Shown piece after piece: positions 17,301 through 25,622 of a DNA stretch of 64,000 nt (position 1 is its first letter; each line of letters starts with the position of its first letter). The DNA is taken from assembly GCA_002839445.1 (NCBI GenBank), contig PGYB01000009.1, positions 124,001-188,000 of the forward strand, in the 5' to 3' direction. The notes below the pieces were generated by a model. That model saw nothing but the letters and a program-made list of their open reading frames with translations, was not told where the DNA came from and made no database searches. This DNA is from Candidatus Riflebacteria bacterium HGW-Riflebacteria-1. GTDB taxonomy: Bacteria; Muiribacteriota; Ozemobacteria; Ozemobacterales; Ozemobacteraceae. Position numbers and translations under genes: made by a program.

Positions 17301-17496
17301 CCGGGCGGCTCAGGATGGAGATCGCCCGGTCCCATGCGCGGAAGCTTTTTTGCACAAAGCAGCTCTGAGAGACAGGCAACTTTGACGCAATCCCGACAGC
17401 TCCTACCTCAAATTCGCAGCTGTCGATAGCTGTAGCGAATGGGCCGCTGAGCAGTTCGGCATACGCCGTTCTAATGGCTGAAGCCATAAGAACGGC
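17301..17496 (+). other. Structured intergenic region, possible regulatory RNA
   Basis: The 546-bp gap (17180-17725) has no credible gene but several strong inverted repeats. They are CCGGGCG/CGCCCGG (17301-17307 with 17323-17329), GACAGCT/AGCTGTC (17395-17401 with 17418-17424), ATTCGC..AGCT with AGCT..GCGAAT (17412-17421 with 17428-17440), and a near-perfect long hairpin GCCGTTCT/AGAACGGC with an inner ATGGCT/AGCCAT stem (17465-17496). The second and third stems share 17418-17421, so they are mutually exclusive, as in a riboswitch-like switch. Only a weak T-rich stretch follows the last hairpin. The region precedes the LysM gene. It does not match a riboswitch class I can name, and the strand is assumed from the downstream gene. 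Confidence 0.4.
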
Positions 17497-17725
17497 CTAA
17501 TTCTGCCGAGAGCCCGGCATAGACAGTATGCGTAGGGTCGAATTCTTTTAATCATTATGAAAAGTAGCCATGCCAGCTTTTCGTCGAAGCCAGAATAAAA
17601 ATTTGCTGATGCGAAGCCTGTCATAATCCTTAGTGCAATTTCTTTCAGTTTTGCCGGTAAGGTCTTGCCCGAAGTATGCCGATATTGTTCACAGAGACTT
17701 AAAAGATACTAAGGAGCACATGACA

Positions 17726-18832
17726 ATGAGGCAAACTGTCAGATCCGCAGGACTACTGTCGCTGTTTCTGCTGAATCTCACGAACCTTTCGGCGGCCCCG
17801 CTGCTGCGCGGCTTTTTCATCGGGCAGCTACCCCAGAACAGCAATAATCAGGCACTTGCCCCGGGCAAGGGACTGGTTCTGGCCCATGTTTTTAATTCCG
17901 ACGACAAGGCTCTCAGCTCAGGAAACTACCAGGTTGGAGTCGAAATTGAGGCAGCCGGAAAAAAGCGAAGCTATGCCTTGAAACCGAGAGACACCATTGC
18001 TGCCGGCGGCCTGAAAACTTTCAGAATGTCAGTGCCGGTGAGTGAAAACGAAAAGAAAACTGCTTCTTTCAGAATTTTCAGCAAAATCGACGGCGCGATT
18101 GAATGGTCTGACAAGTATTCGTTTTTACAGGGCGTGCAGAGTGACGGAAAAACTAAAATAACAACGCTTTATACCGAAGCTCCGCCAGAGCCTTCTTCGG
18201 TCATGCCGCCAAAAGAAATACCATTCGAAAACGAAAAGACTGCCAAAAAAGCCGCAGCGCTTGAAAAAGCAGTAAAAGCGGTCAGCAAAGTTCCTGCCGG
18301 TAAGGCCCCCGCAACAGTTAAAGCTCCGACTGCTGCAGTGGCAAAAGACGTTGAACCAGCCGCTCCGACGCGACAGATTGACATGGCTGAATTCAAAAAG
18401 TTGCGCACCATCGACGAAGAGCTGGTGATCTATGTAATCAAACCAGGCGACACTCTTAAGTCGATAGCCGAAAAATACTATGGCCAGGCTGCCAAAGAAC
18501 GCACAATAGCTGACCTGAACTTTATCGAAAAGCCTTCTTCAATTAAAGTTGGCGAAGAAATCATCGTCGATGTCAAGCCGCTGGGCAAATCAGAGCAGGT
18601 AACCCGTTCGCTTGCCAAAACCGGCCGCATGCCTGACACATCCCTGGATGGCGCCAAGGCGTATACCGTTCAGAAAGGCGATACTCTTGGTAAAATCGCA
18701 CGCGAACAACTCGGCAGCAGCGCCGGCGATGCGCTTAAAAAGCTTATGAATGCCAACCCCGGCCTAAATGCCAACAATCTCAAAATTGGCGAAATCATTG
18801 TAATTCCGGATACCAAGGGAGATAAAGCCTGA
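17726..18832 (+). CDS. Secreted protein with two LysM domains
   Basis: The 368-residue protein has a signal peptide (about 1-23, hydrophobic core GLLSLFLLNLTNLSA) and an N-terminal beta-rich region of unknown type (about 30-150). An Ala/Lys/Pro-rich linker follows, then two LysM domains: YVIKPGDTLKSIAEKYYG (about 235-285) and YTVQKGDTLGKIAREQLG (about 313-365). LysM binds N-acetylglucosamine polymers such as peptidoglycan. The ATG at 17726 has AGGAG nine bases upstream; upstream in-frame ATGs at 17633 and 17720 have poor spacing and would disturb the signal peptide. The stop overlaps the SNF2 helicase start by one base, although no functional link is obvious. Confidence 0.85.
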   Translation: MRQTVRSAGLLSLFLLNLTNLSAAPLLRGFFIGQLPQNSNNQALAPGKGLVLAHVFNSDDKALSSGNYQVGVEIEAAGKKRSYALKPRDTIAAGGLKTFRMSVPVSENEKKTASFRIFSKIDGAIEWSDKYSFLQGVQSDGKTKITTLYTEAPPEPSSVMPPKEIPFENEKTAKKAAALEKAVKAVSKVPAGKAPATVKAPTAAVAKDVEPAAPTRQIDMAEFKKLRTIDEELVIYVIKPGDTLKSIAEKYYGQAAKERTIADLNFIEKPSSIKVGEEIIVDVKPLGKSEQVTRSLAKTGRMPDTSLDGAKAYTVQKGDTLGKIAREQLGSSAGDALKKLMNANPGLNANNLKIGEIIVIPDTKGDKA

Positions 18833-20976
18833 TGATGCCCAATACTATTTCTACCAGGACCAGAGCCGAAAAATCTCCCCTTATCAAGGTCGAAAGCCGT
18901 GGCGAGCAGAGTTTCACCTTTCAGATCAAGGGCAAAGCCTTTCAGCAGGGCTATCTGTTCTTGAATCCGCAGATGAAAGAATTCTTCCCATTCAACGAAG
19001 ACCTCAGTTCAATCACCTTTGTCGACGACGACGATATCGTTCACTCCGCGATTTATCACAAGATGCGCGGTTACATGGTGTGCCTCACCTTCAACGAATG
19101 GTGGACCAAAAAAGGCGTTAACGAAGGCGACAGCGTGAGCATAGAACTGCTCGACCTGGCTCGCCGCACCTATCGCCTGCGACTGCTTAATGGCTGCGAC
19201 AGCGAACCAGTCGTCAGCAACGACAAGATTGATATCAAGATTTCGTCTTTCGTAGATCAGTCAATATCTTACAACAACCATAATCTCGAAGTGCTCAGAC
19301 GCATCGTTAAAGGCGAATTTTCGCCATACAGCGAAACATGTCTGGTTCAGCTTGGGGAAGAGCTCTCCGCCGCCCGCAGCAGCGAAAATGAGCTGTTATC
19401 GCTGAAAACCTGTTTTGGCGTCAGCACCTATTTTCACCAGGTACAGACGGCAAAAATGGTAATCGAAAAACTGAACGGTCGCGCTTTGCTGGCCGATGAA
19501 GTCGGTCTTGGCAAAACTATCGAGGCTGGCCTTATTCTCAAAGAATACCTGTTGCGCGGCATGGCCAAAAAGGTTCTGATTCTTACGCCTGCTTCGCTGA
19601 TCACCCAGTGGCAGCAGGAACTCAAAACCAAGTTCGACCTGTCGTTCAAAAACCATCTTGAAATCAACGACTGGGATGACAGCGATCTGATCATCGCTTC
19701 GCTTGATACCGCCAAGAGCTCTAAAAATCAGAATACCGTACAGCAGATCAAGTATGACCTGTTGATTGTCGACGAAGCGCACAAGCTGAAAAACAGAAAA
19801 ACCAAGAACTGGAAATTTGTAAACTCAATCAATACCAAGTACCTGCTGATGCTCACCGCTACGCCGATACAGAACGACATGATTGAGCTTTTCAACCTGA
19901 TTTCGATTCTCAAACCTGGTCATCTGTCAACTGTGCAGAAGTTCAAAGACGATTTTCTCGCCGAACGCGACAAACGCCTTCCCAAAAATTCTGTAAAGCT
20001 CAGACAGATGCTTTCAGAAATCATGATTCGGCATCGCCGCGCTGATACGCTGATCAAATTTCCGCAGCGCTTTGTGCACACACACAGCATCGATCTCAAT
20101 CCTGACGAAGCTGAGCTTTATCGCGAACTTACCGATTTCATCCGCAAGCGCTACTTCACGCTGCCAACCCACAAAAACCCGCGTGGAATCAACCGTCTGA
20201 CACTTATTCTGCTGCAGAAGCTCATGGGCAGTTCAACGCAGGCGTTGGCCAAGGCGCTGGGCAAAATGATTTCGAGCAACTTTTACAAAGACGACTTCGA
20301 TCAGAGCCTCAAAAAGCTTTATGACATGGCCAAAGGCATCAAGCACTCCAGAAAGGGCCAGGTGCTGATGGAGATTGTCAGAAGCCTCAACGAGAAAGTT
20401 ATCATTTTTACGCAGTTCAGAGGCACTCAGGACTACATCGTTAAAATGCTGAAAGACGAAGGTTATTCCGTTGCGGTTTTTAACGGTCAACTGTCACAGG
20501 CCGAAAAAGACAAGTGTATCGAAGATTTTCGCCATGAAAAACAGATTCTGGTCTCGACCGAGTCAGGCGGCGAAGGCCGCAACCTGCAGTTCTGCAAAGT
20601 TCTGGTTAACTTTGACCTGCCCTGGAACCCGATGCGAATTGAGCAGAGAATTGGTCGTATTCACCGCCTTGGTCAGAACGAAGATGTCCATATCATCAAC
20701 CTCAGCGCCAAAGACACCATTGAATCATATGTGCTTGAGCTTCTCGACAAGAAGATCAACCTGTTCCGGCTGATTATCGGCGAACTTGAAATGATTCTCG
20801 GCAACATGCACTCCAAGAGAACCCTTGAGCAGATCATTATCGATATCGTTACCATGTCGCCGAATCAGGATGCGATGCGCCGCAAGTTCAAGACTCTCGG
20901 TAACAAGCTCGAAAAGGCACTGCAGACCCACAACGAAATTAACCAAGCCCAGGAGGAAATTTTCAATGGTGAATAA
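18832..20976 (+). CDS. SNF2/HepA-family DEAH helicase
   Basis: The 714-residue protein has an unassigned beta-rich N-terminal domain (about 15-125), then a SWI2/SNF2 ATPase. The ATPase shows ADEVGLGKTIEAGLIL (Walker A, about 221-236), VDEAHKLKN (about 313-321), TATPIQND, and in the second RecA lobe FTQFRG, STESGGEGRNLQ and QRIGRIHRLGQ (arginine-finger motif VI). This composition fits HepA/RapA-like remodelers that move RNA polymerase or other proteins on DNA. The protein ends soon after the second RecA lobe. The next gene supplies the module that normally forms the C-terminus of this family. Starts at 18832 and 18835 are both possible. Confidence 0.92.
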   Translation: MMPNTISTRTRAEKSPLIKVESRGEQSFTFQIKGKAFQQGYLFLNPQMKEFFPFNEDLSSITFVDDDDIVHSAIYHKMRGYMVCLTFNEWWTKKGVNEGDSVSIELLDLARRTYRLRLLNGCDSEPVVSNDKIDIKISSFVDQSISYNNHNLEVLRRIVKGEFSPYSETCLVQLGEELSAARSSENELLSLKTCFGVSTYFHQVQTAKMVIEKLNGRALLADEVGLGKTIEAGLILKEYLLRGMAKKVLILTPASLITQWQQELKTKFDLSFKNHLEINDWDDSDLIIASLDTAKSSKNQNTVQQIKYDLLIVDEAHKLKNRKTKNWKFVNSINTKYLLMLTATPIQNDMIELFNLISILKPGHLSTVQKFKDDFLAERDKRLPKNSVKLRQMLSEIMIRHRRADTLIKFPQRFVHTHSIDLNPDEAELYRELTDFIRKRYFTLPTHKNPRGINRLTLILLQKLMGSSTQALAKALGKMISSNFYKDDFDQSLKKLYDMAKGIKHSRKGQVLMEIVRSLNEKVIIFTQFRGTQDYIVKMLKDEGYSVAVFNGQLSQAEKDKCIEDFRHEKQILVSTESGGEGRNLQFCKVLVNFDLPWNPMRIEQRIGRIHRLGQNEDVHIINLSAKDTIESYVLELLDKKINLFRLIIGELEMILGNMHSKRTLEQIIIDIVTMSPNQDAMRRKFKTLGNKLEKALQTHNEINQAQEEIFNGE

Positions 20977-21925
20977 GATACAGGATCTGGTATTTTCTTT
21001 CCTGGATATGGTCAAAATCAAACGTCGTGAAATCGAGCCGGGAATCTGGATGGCCAAAGTGTCAGAGAGTGAGCAGGCTTTCTTTAACGGCTTTGAAAAC
21101 CTCAAGTTTACCTTTGACCGTGATAAAGCTGAGCTTCACCGCGATCTTGAGCTCATCTGCGAGGGTTCGTTTCTGTTGCGCAAAATAATTGAGCGGCTGT
21201 CAGAAATACCCAAGGCCAGTCGCCTGTATTCAACCAATCCGCCAGAAATTGCGCCAACAGGCGCCGAAGGTGGATTGCGGGTAATGTCTGACAAGATTTA
21301 TTACCGCCCCCGGGTTGTTTTTAATTTCAAAGTACAGTATGAATGTGATCAGAGACGCGAAAAACTTTATTCTCTTGTTGCCGATACGGCATCTGGTGTA
21401 ATGGGCGTGGAAGAAGGGCTGCACGAGATCGATATGAAGGCCTTCTCAGAAGAGCCGCAGCCAGATATTAAAGTTGAAGAATCCGGTGTCGACATTTTGC
21501 GTTTGTATTTAGAGTCGTGTCAGAAACTTGAAGAGTCTCTCAATGACGAAATCGCCGAGTTGCGCGAGTGGGGCGACGAACAATGCAGCGAGAATCTGAA
21601 AGTTTTTGAAGCGTATCTTGATGAACAGAAGCAGGAACTGTTAAAAAAGAAAGAGAACGTTTGTTTTCATCTCTATTTTTTCCAGAAAGAGGAAGAAATA
21701 GACCGGCTCATTGACAATCTTGAAGAAGAGCGCAAGAGAAAGCTGTCTGAACTCAGAGACAAGTTCTCATTGCGGGTAAACATCAGCCTTATCAATGCTG
21801 TCGTTCTCTGTATGCCAACCATCGGTGTTATCGCTCCTCAAAAAAAGCGATCAGCCGCAAAAAACATTAGCCTTTCTGCTTTGGGCTCTTCTACAGGATT
21901 TGCAACCCGGTCAGCGATTCAGTAG
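20966..21925 (+). CDS. Separate C-terminal module of the HepA-like SNF2 helicase
   Basis: The 319-residue protein starts at an ATG with AGGAGG nine bases upstream, overlapping the helicase gene by 11 bp. Its sequence resembles the tail of single-chain HepA-type helicases. LKFTFDRDKAELHRDLELI and the following GSFLLRKIIERL match the segment before the terminal domain. VVFNFKVQYE and YSLVADTASGVM match a beta-strand module. Two charged coiled segments (about 185-225 and 235-265) lead to FSLRVNISLINAVVL. The likely reading is a helicase split into two tightly coupled genes whose products assemble. A frameshift artefact is unlikely, because the second gene has its own ribosome-binding site and start. 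Confidence 0.7.
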   Translation: MVNKIQDLVFSFLDMVKIKRREIEPGIWMAKVSESEQAFFNGFENLKFTFDRDKAELHRDLELICEGSFLLRKIIERLSEIPKASRLYSTNPPEIAPTGAEGGLRVMSDKIYYRPRVVFNFKVQYECDQRREKLYSLVADTASGVMGVEEGLHEIDMKAFSEEPQPDIKVEESGVDILRLYLESCQKLEESLNDEIAELREWGDEQCSENLKVFEAYLDEQKQELLKKKENVCFHLYFFQKEEEIDRLIDNLEEERKRKLSELRDKFSLRVNISLINAVVLCMPTIGVIAPQKKRSAAKNISLSALGSSTGFATRSAIQ

Positions 21926-21940
21926 CCGTGGAGGGTTCTG

Positions 21941-22243
21941 ATGTTTTTTAAGCATATTGTCATTGGTTTCATGATTATCGGCGTTCTTGGTTACATGTTT
22001 GGCGATCACGTTTTTTACTTTCAGGCTAACCTGATGGTGCGTTGGCAATACCCTTTGCCTGCTTATGAGGCGTATGAGCGAATCATTCGTTACTACCCGC
22101 AGAGCCAGTTTACCGGGGAGGCGAAGATCATGATGAAAGCCTTGCGCGAGCGAAGTCGAGATCTAAACCGATACATTGAGCAGAAAGAAACTGAACTCAA
22201 GAAAATCCAGGATGATCGCCAGAAAAAGCAGTCGTTTCACTAA
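21941..22243 (+). CDS. Small membrane-anchored protein with a TPR-like segment
   Basis: The 100-residue protein has a hydrophobic N-terminus (about 5-21, IVIGFMIIGVLGYMFG) acting as signal anchor. It then has a segment PAYEAYERIIRYYPQSQFTGEA that matches a single tetratricopeptide-like helix pair, and a lysine- and glutamate-rich coiled tail. GGAGGG lies five bases before the ATG. It is 15 bp after the helicase module and 14 bp before the K+ channel, so it shares their transcript. The function is unknown. Confidence 0.75.
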   Translation: MFFKHIVIGFMIIGVLGYMFGDHVFYFQANLMVRWQYPLPAYEAYERIIRYYPQSQFTGEAKIMMKALRERSRDLNRYIEQKETELKKIQDDRQKKQSFH

Positions 22244-22257
22244 CAGGATAGTCAGTT

Positions 22258-23085
22258 TTGCCAGCAAAACCCCAGAAAGAGAACCTCACGCCGTGGCAGC
22301 AATATCTGCATGAGGTAATATTTGAGGCCGATACACCAGCAGGAAAGTATTTCGACCTGCTGCTGATAGTGTTTATTCTCGCGAGTGTTGCTGCTGTCAT
22401 GTGCGAAAGTGTGCAGGCAATACGTAGCGAATACTATGGTCTGCTTGCAGTTCTTGACTGGATTTTTACCGTTGTTTTCACACTGGAATATGCTGCTCGA
22501 CTGTATGCGGTTTCTAAGCCTCTAGCTTATGCGCGCAGCTTTTATGGCATTATCGATCTGCTGGCAGTGCTGCCGGGCTATTTCAGCTATTTTTTTCCGG
22601 GAGCACAGTATCTCTCGGTAGTGCGCATTTTCAGAGTGCTGCGAGTTTTTCGCATACTCAAGCTTGCTCACTATCTCGATGAGGCCGATCTGCTTTTCAA
22701 CTCGCTGCTGGCAAGTCGCAAGCGCATAACTGTCTTTGTGCTGGGTGTGCTGGCGCTTGTCGTATTCATCGGATCTGCCATGTATATTATAGAGGGCGAC
22801 GAGAATGGTTTTACCAGCATACCAATCAGCATTTACTGGGCGGTGGTTACCCTGACAACTGTTGGTTATGGTGATATTTCGCCGAAAACTCCCTTTGGAC
22901 AGGCTTTTTCTGTCTTTATAATGATTCTGGGTTATGGCATTATTGCAATTCCTACCGGCATAGTCACCCACGAAATCGTTCGCCAGAGCAGGGAAATTTC
23001 GACGCGTGCCTGCCAGGCCTGCGGATCTGACGGCCATGCAGAAAACGCCCAGTTTTGTAAGGACTGTGGAGCCGCTTTTAACTAA
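22258..23085 (+). CDS. Voltage-gated K+ channel with a zinc-ribbon tail
   Basis: The 275-residue protein has six membrane segments. The fourth carries arginines or lysine at every third position (R123, R126, R129, R132, K135), the voltage-sensor pattern. The pore loop contains the K+ selectivity filter TVGYGD (201-206), preceded by TLT. The cytoplasmic tail (about 251-275) has CQAC and CKDC pairs (C252, C255, C267, C270), a zinc-ribbon knuckle not normal in Kv-type channels. The start appears to be a TTG at 22258 with AGGA upstream, since no ATG precedes the first membrane helix. The family conducts K+ in response to membrane potential. The role of the ribbon is unknown. Confidence 0.88.
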   Translation: MPAKPQKENLTPWQQYLHEVIFEADTPAGKYFDLLLIVFILASVAAVMCESVQAIRSEYYGLLAVLDWIFTVVFTLEYAARLYAVSKPLAYARSFYGIIDLLAVLPGYFSYFFPGAQYLSVVRIFRVLRVFRILKLAHYLDEADLLFNSLLASRKRITVFVLGVLALVVFIGSAMYIIEGDENGFTSIPISIYWAVVTLTTVGYGDISPKTPFGQAFSVFIMILGYGIIAIPTGIVTHEIVRQSREISTRACQACGSDGHAENAQFCKDCGAAFN

Positions 23086-23146
23086 CCGGTTGCCTCTCTG
23101 GTTGCGCTGTGGTATTTATTAGCTACCCAAGCCGGAGAGGAAAAAA

Positions 23147-24322
23147 ATGTCATTCAGTTATAAAGTCAGGTTTCTGCTGTGTTTATTGCTGTTATTGGCC
23201 GTGAGCCCTGTCTGGGCTCTTAAAGTCTGTCCGACATGTCAAAAAGAACAGGCTGATAACGTTAACTTTTGCCCGCATGATGGCGCAAAACTTGGGCCGG
23301 TTGCCTCAGTCAGAGTCAGCGTCATCGAACTGAAAGAGCTTCCTGCTGGTGCGGTCGTTACGGTAAACAACAATGTTCAGGCTGGCAGCAGAATTGAGCT
23401 GCAGGCTGGTAAAGATTATGTTGTCGACATAGCATCAGAAGGCTTTCAGACAGGCCGTCTCAAGATTCGCCCGGTATCGGCCGATCTAACCGAACTCTCA
23501 CTACGCCTTGAGCGGCTCAGCCCGGAAGCCGCCAGACAGGCCAAAATGGCCGAAATAGCTGACTCTCATGAAAAAGACATGGTTGAGATAAAGGGCGGCG
23601 TTTATATTCTCGGCAGCGAAAGAGGAAACTACGATGAGAGGCCGGTGCGCAAAGTTCAACTCGAAACATTCTGGATCGACAAGCACGAGGTGACCTGCGC
23701 TCAGTATCAGCGATTTCTCGAAGATGTGAGAAAACATGGGCATCTCTGGTGTCACCTCAGCGAGCCTGCCAATAAAGATCATACACCGTTCCATACCTAT
23801 GCCTGGGCGCTCAAATTCAGCTGGGTTGGCGGCCAGCCACCACGCGGCATGGGAAATTTTCCGGTTGTGCTTACCGACTGGTATGATGCATACGCCTATG
23901 CAAAGTGGGCGGGAAAGCGCCTCCCGAGTGAAGACGAGTGGGAAGCAGCTGCGCGCGGTGGCGATGGTCGCGAATATCCGTGGGGCAACACCTTTTCGCA
24001 AGATCGTTGCAACATTGGTGATCAGCCTCTCGCCGTCGGATCTTTTCCGGATGGTGTTTCACCATGGGGTGTTTTCGACATGGCTGGTAATGCCGCTGAA
24101 TGGACAACAACCGCTTATGAACCTCGACCCGCTGATTCAAAGCTGTTTACTGGCCGTTTCGGCTTGCCCATTATCAGAGGCGGCTCCTGGGATGACAACT
24201 CAAAAACCTGCCGTTCGGCCGCCAGAGACGTTCGCCGCTCACCGCTTTATCGCAGTACTACAGTTGGTTTTCGCTGTGTTTCTGACAAAGAGCCCTGGCT
24301 GCTGGTTCCCGGAGTCAGATAA
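23147..24322 (+). CDS. SUMF1/FGE-like domain protein with zinc-ribbon start
   Basis: The 391-residue protein has a signal peptide (core LLCLLLLLAVSPVWA), a zinc-ribbon-like CPTCQKE and FCPHDG pair, a PEGA-like beta module (about 50-120) and a formylglycine-generating-enzyme (sulfatase-modifying factor) fold from about 145. The fold includes VEIKGGVYILGS, TFWIDKHEVTCAQYQ, RLPSEDEWEAAARGG, YPWGN and MAGNAAEWT. In true FGE a Cys pair lies in GGS.xCxxxxC. Here the first Cys is Asp350 and only C355 remains, so this is probably a SUMF-domain binding protein and not a sulfatase activator. The protein is secreted or periplasmic. A bidirectional terminator follows. Confidence 0.85.
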   Translation: MSFSYKVRFLLCLLLLLAVSPVWALKVCPTCQKEQADNVNFCPHDGAKLGPVASVRVSVIELKELPAGAVVTVNNNVQAGSRIELQAGKDYVVDIASEGFQTGRLKIRPVSADLTELSLRLERLSPEAARQAKMAEIADSHEKDMVEIKGGVYILGSERGNYDERPVRKVQLETFWIDKHEVTCAQYQRFLEDVRKHGHLWCHLSEPANKDHTPFHTYAWALKFSWVGGQPPRGMGNFPVVLTDWYDAYAYAKWAGKRLPSEDEWEAAARGGDGREYPWGNTFSQDRCNIGDQPLAVGSFPDGVSPWGVFDMAGNAAEWTTTAYEPRPADSKLFTGRFGLPIIRGGSWDDNSKTCRSAARDVRRSPLYRSTTVGFRCVSDKEPWLLVPGVR

Positions 24323-24359
24323 GGTAAATCAAAAGATAAGTTAGACAGAGAATAAAAAA

Positions 24360-24389
24360 TCCCGCCTGAGCTGATCAGGCGGGATTTTT
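24360..24389. terminator. Bidirectional intrinsic terminator
   Basis: TCCCGCCTG (24360-24368) pairs perfectly with CAGGCGGGA (24376-24384) around a seven-base loop, with an A-run before and a T-run after the stem. It lies between the convergent SUMF-like gene and ackA and can end transcription from both sides. Confidence 0.9.
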
Positions 24390-24404
24390 AACAGATACGG
24401 ACTT

Positions 24405-25607
24405 TCAGCTCACGCACTCGATGGTGTCCTGCGCGATTACCAGTTCTTCGTTGGTTGGTATGACCAGAACCTTTACCTTTGAGTCCGGAGTGGTGATGTC
24501 GCCCTCTGCGCCACGCCAGGTGACTTCGTTCTTTTCGAAATCAAGCTTGATGCCGAGCCATGACATGTCGCGATGCACTATGCTTCTGACAATCGGGCTG
24601 TTTTCGCCAACGCCGGCGGTCCAGATCACTGCGTCGCAACCATTCAAAACGGCCATGTAGGCGCCAATATACTTCTTGATGCGGTGTGAATAGACGTCGA
24701 GAGCGAGGTTTGCCCGTTCGCTTTTATTCGGCCAGTCTTCTTCAAGGTCGCGCAGATCGCTTGATATCTGGCTGATACCAAGCACGCCCGAATGCTTGTT
24801 GAGCAGGTTGTCCATTTCCGGGATGGTCAGTTCATACTGCTTCATGATGTGCAGAATGAGAGCCGGGTCGAGGTCGCCGCAGCGAGTGCCCATGGCAAGC
24901 CCCTCGAGTGGGGTGTGCCCCATTGAAGTGTCTACCGATTGGCCTTTGTCGATCGCGCAGATTGAGCAGCCATTGCCAAGATGCACGGTGATCAGCTTGA
25001 GTTCATTAAGCGGCCGGCCGAGAAGCTGTGCTGCCCGGGAAGCTACATAGCGATGACTGGTGCCATGAAAGCCGTAGCGTCTGATGCGATGTTTCTCATA
25101 GAACATATAGGGGATGGCGTAAATATAAGCCTCTGGTTTCATTGTCTGATGAAAAGCGGTGTCGAAAACGGCAACCTGTCGGATTGTCGGCAGTATGTCT
25201 TCAACGGCTTCAACGCCTTTAAGGTTCGGCGGGTTGTGCAGTGGAGCAAAAACGATGCAGTCGCGAATTGCTTTCTTAACTTCGTCAGTGAGCAGAACAC
25301 TGCTCGAAAACTTGTCGCCGCCGTGAACAATACGGTGACCGACGGCGTCGAGCTCTTTAAGGCTCTTTAGAACCGCTTCTTCGCCGGTGGTGAGAAGTTC
25401 AAAAATTTTAGCGATGCCGATTTTGTGATCTAAAACATCGCATTCATAAACCTTTTTCTTGCCAGCATCGCCTTTGCGGTAGTCAATGGTTGAGCCGGCC
25501 ATGCCGACGCGCTGCACAAGACCTTTGGCCAGAACGGTTGTCGTGGTCATGTCAAAAAGCTGATATTTGATCGAAGATGAGCCGCAGTTTAATACTAGTA
25601 TTTTCAT
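24405..25607 (-). CDS. ackA: Acetate kinase
   Basis: AckA makes ATP and acetate from acetyl phosphate. The 400-residue protein opens with KILVLNCGSSSIKYQLFDM and carries GHRIVHGGDKF, RRYGFHGTSHRYV, TVHLGNGCSIC, DTSMGHTPLEGLAMGTRCGDLDP and WTAGVGENSP, the full set of acetokinase motifs. AGGAG lies nine bases before the ATG. It is the downstream partner of the 3-hydroxyacyl-CoA dehydrogenase gene, 15 bases away, and together with ptb-buk points to fermentative substrate-level phosphorylation. No pta is in the window. Confidence 0.97.
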   Translation of the reverse strand: MKILVLNCGSSSIKYQLFDMTTTTVLAKGLVQRVGMAGSTIDYRKGDAGKKKVYECDVLDHKIGIAKIFELLTTGEEAVLKSLKELDAVGHRIVHGGDKFSSSVLLTDEVKKAIRDCIVFAPLHNPPNLKGVEAVEDILPTIRQVAVFDTAFHQTMKPEAYIYAIPYMFYEKHRIRRYGFHGTSHRYVASRAAQLLGRPLNELKLITVHLGNGCSICAIDKGQSVDTSMGHTPLEGLAMGTRCGDLDPALILHIMKQYELTIPEMDNLLNKHSGVLGISQISSDLRDLEEDWPNKSERANLALDVYSHRIKKYIGAYMAVLNGCDAVIWTAGVGENSPIVRSIVHRDMSWLGIKLDFEKNEVTWRGAEGDITTPDSKVKVLVIPTNEELVIAQDTIECVS

Positions 25608-25622
25608 GTGTGTGTTCTCCTG

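Noticed and set aside
17361..17400. Possible c-di-GMP (GEMM) riboswitch near GACGCAA
   Set aside because: Only the GACGCAA string agrees. The conserved GCANAGGGCAAACC core and GNRA loop of the class are not in place.
18832..21925. SNF2 helicase as part of a DISARM-type defence system
   Set aside because: No methyltransferase, DrmB-like or phospholipase partner is nearby, and the neighbours are LysM and K+ channel genes.
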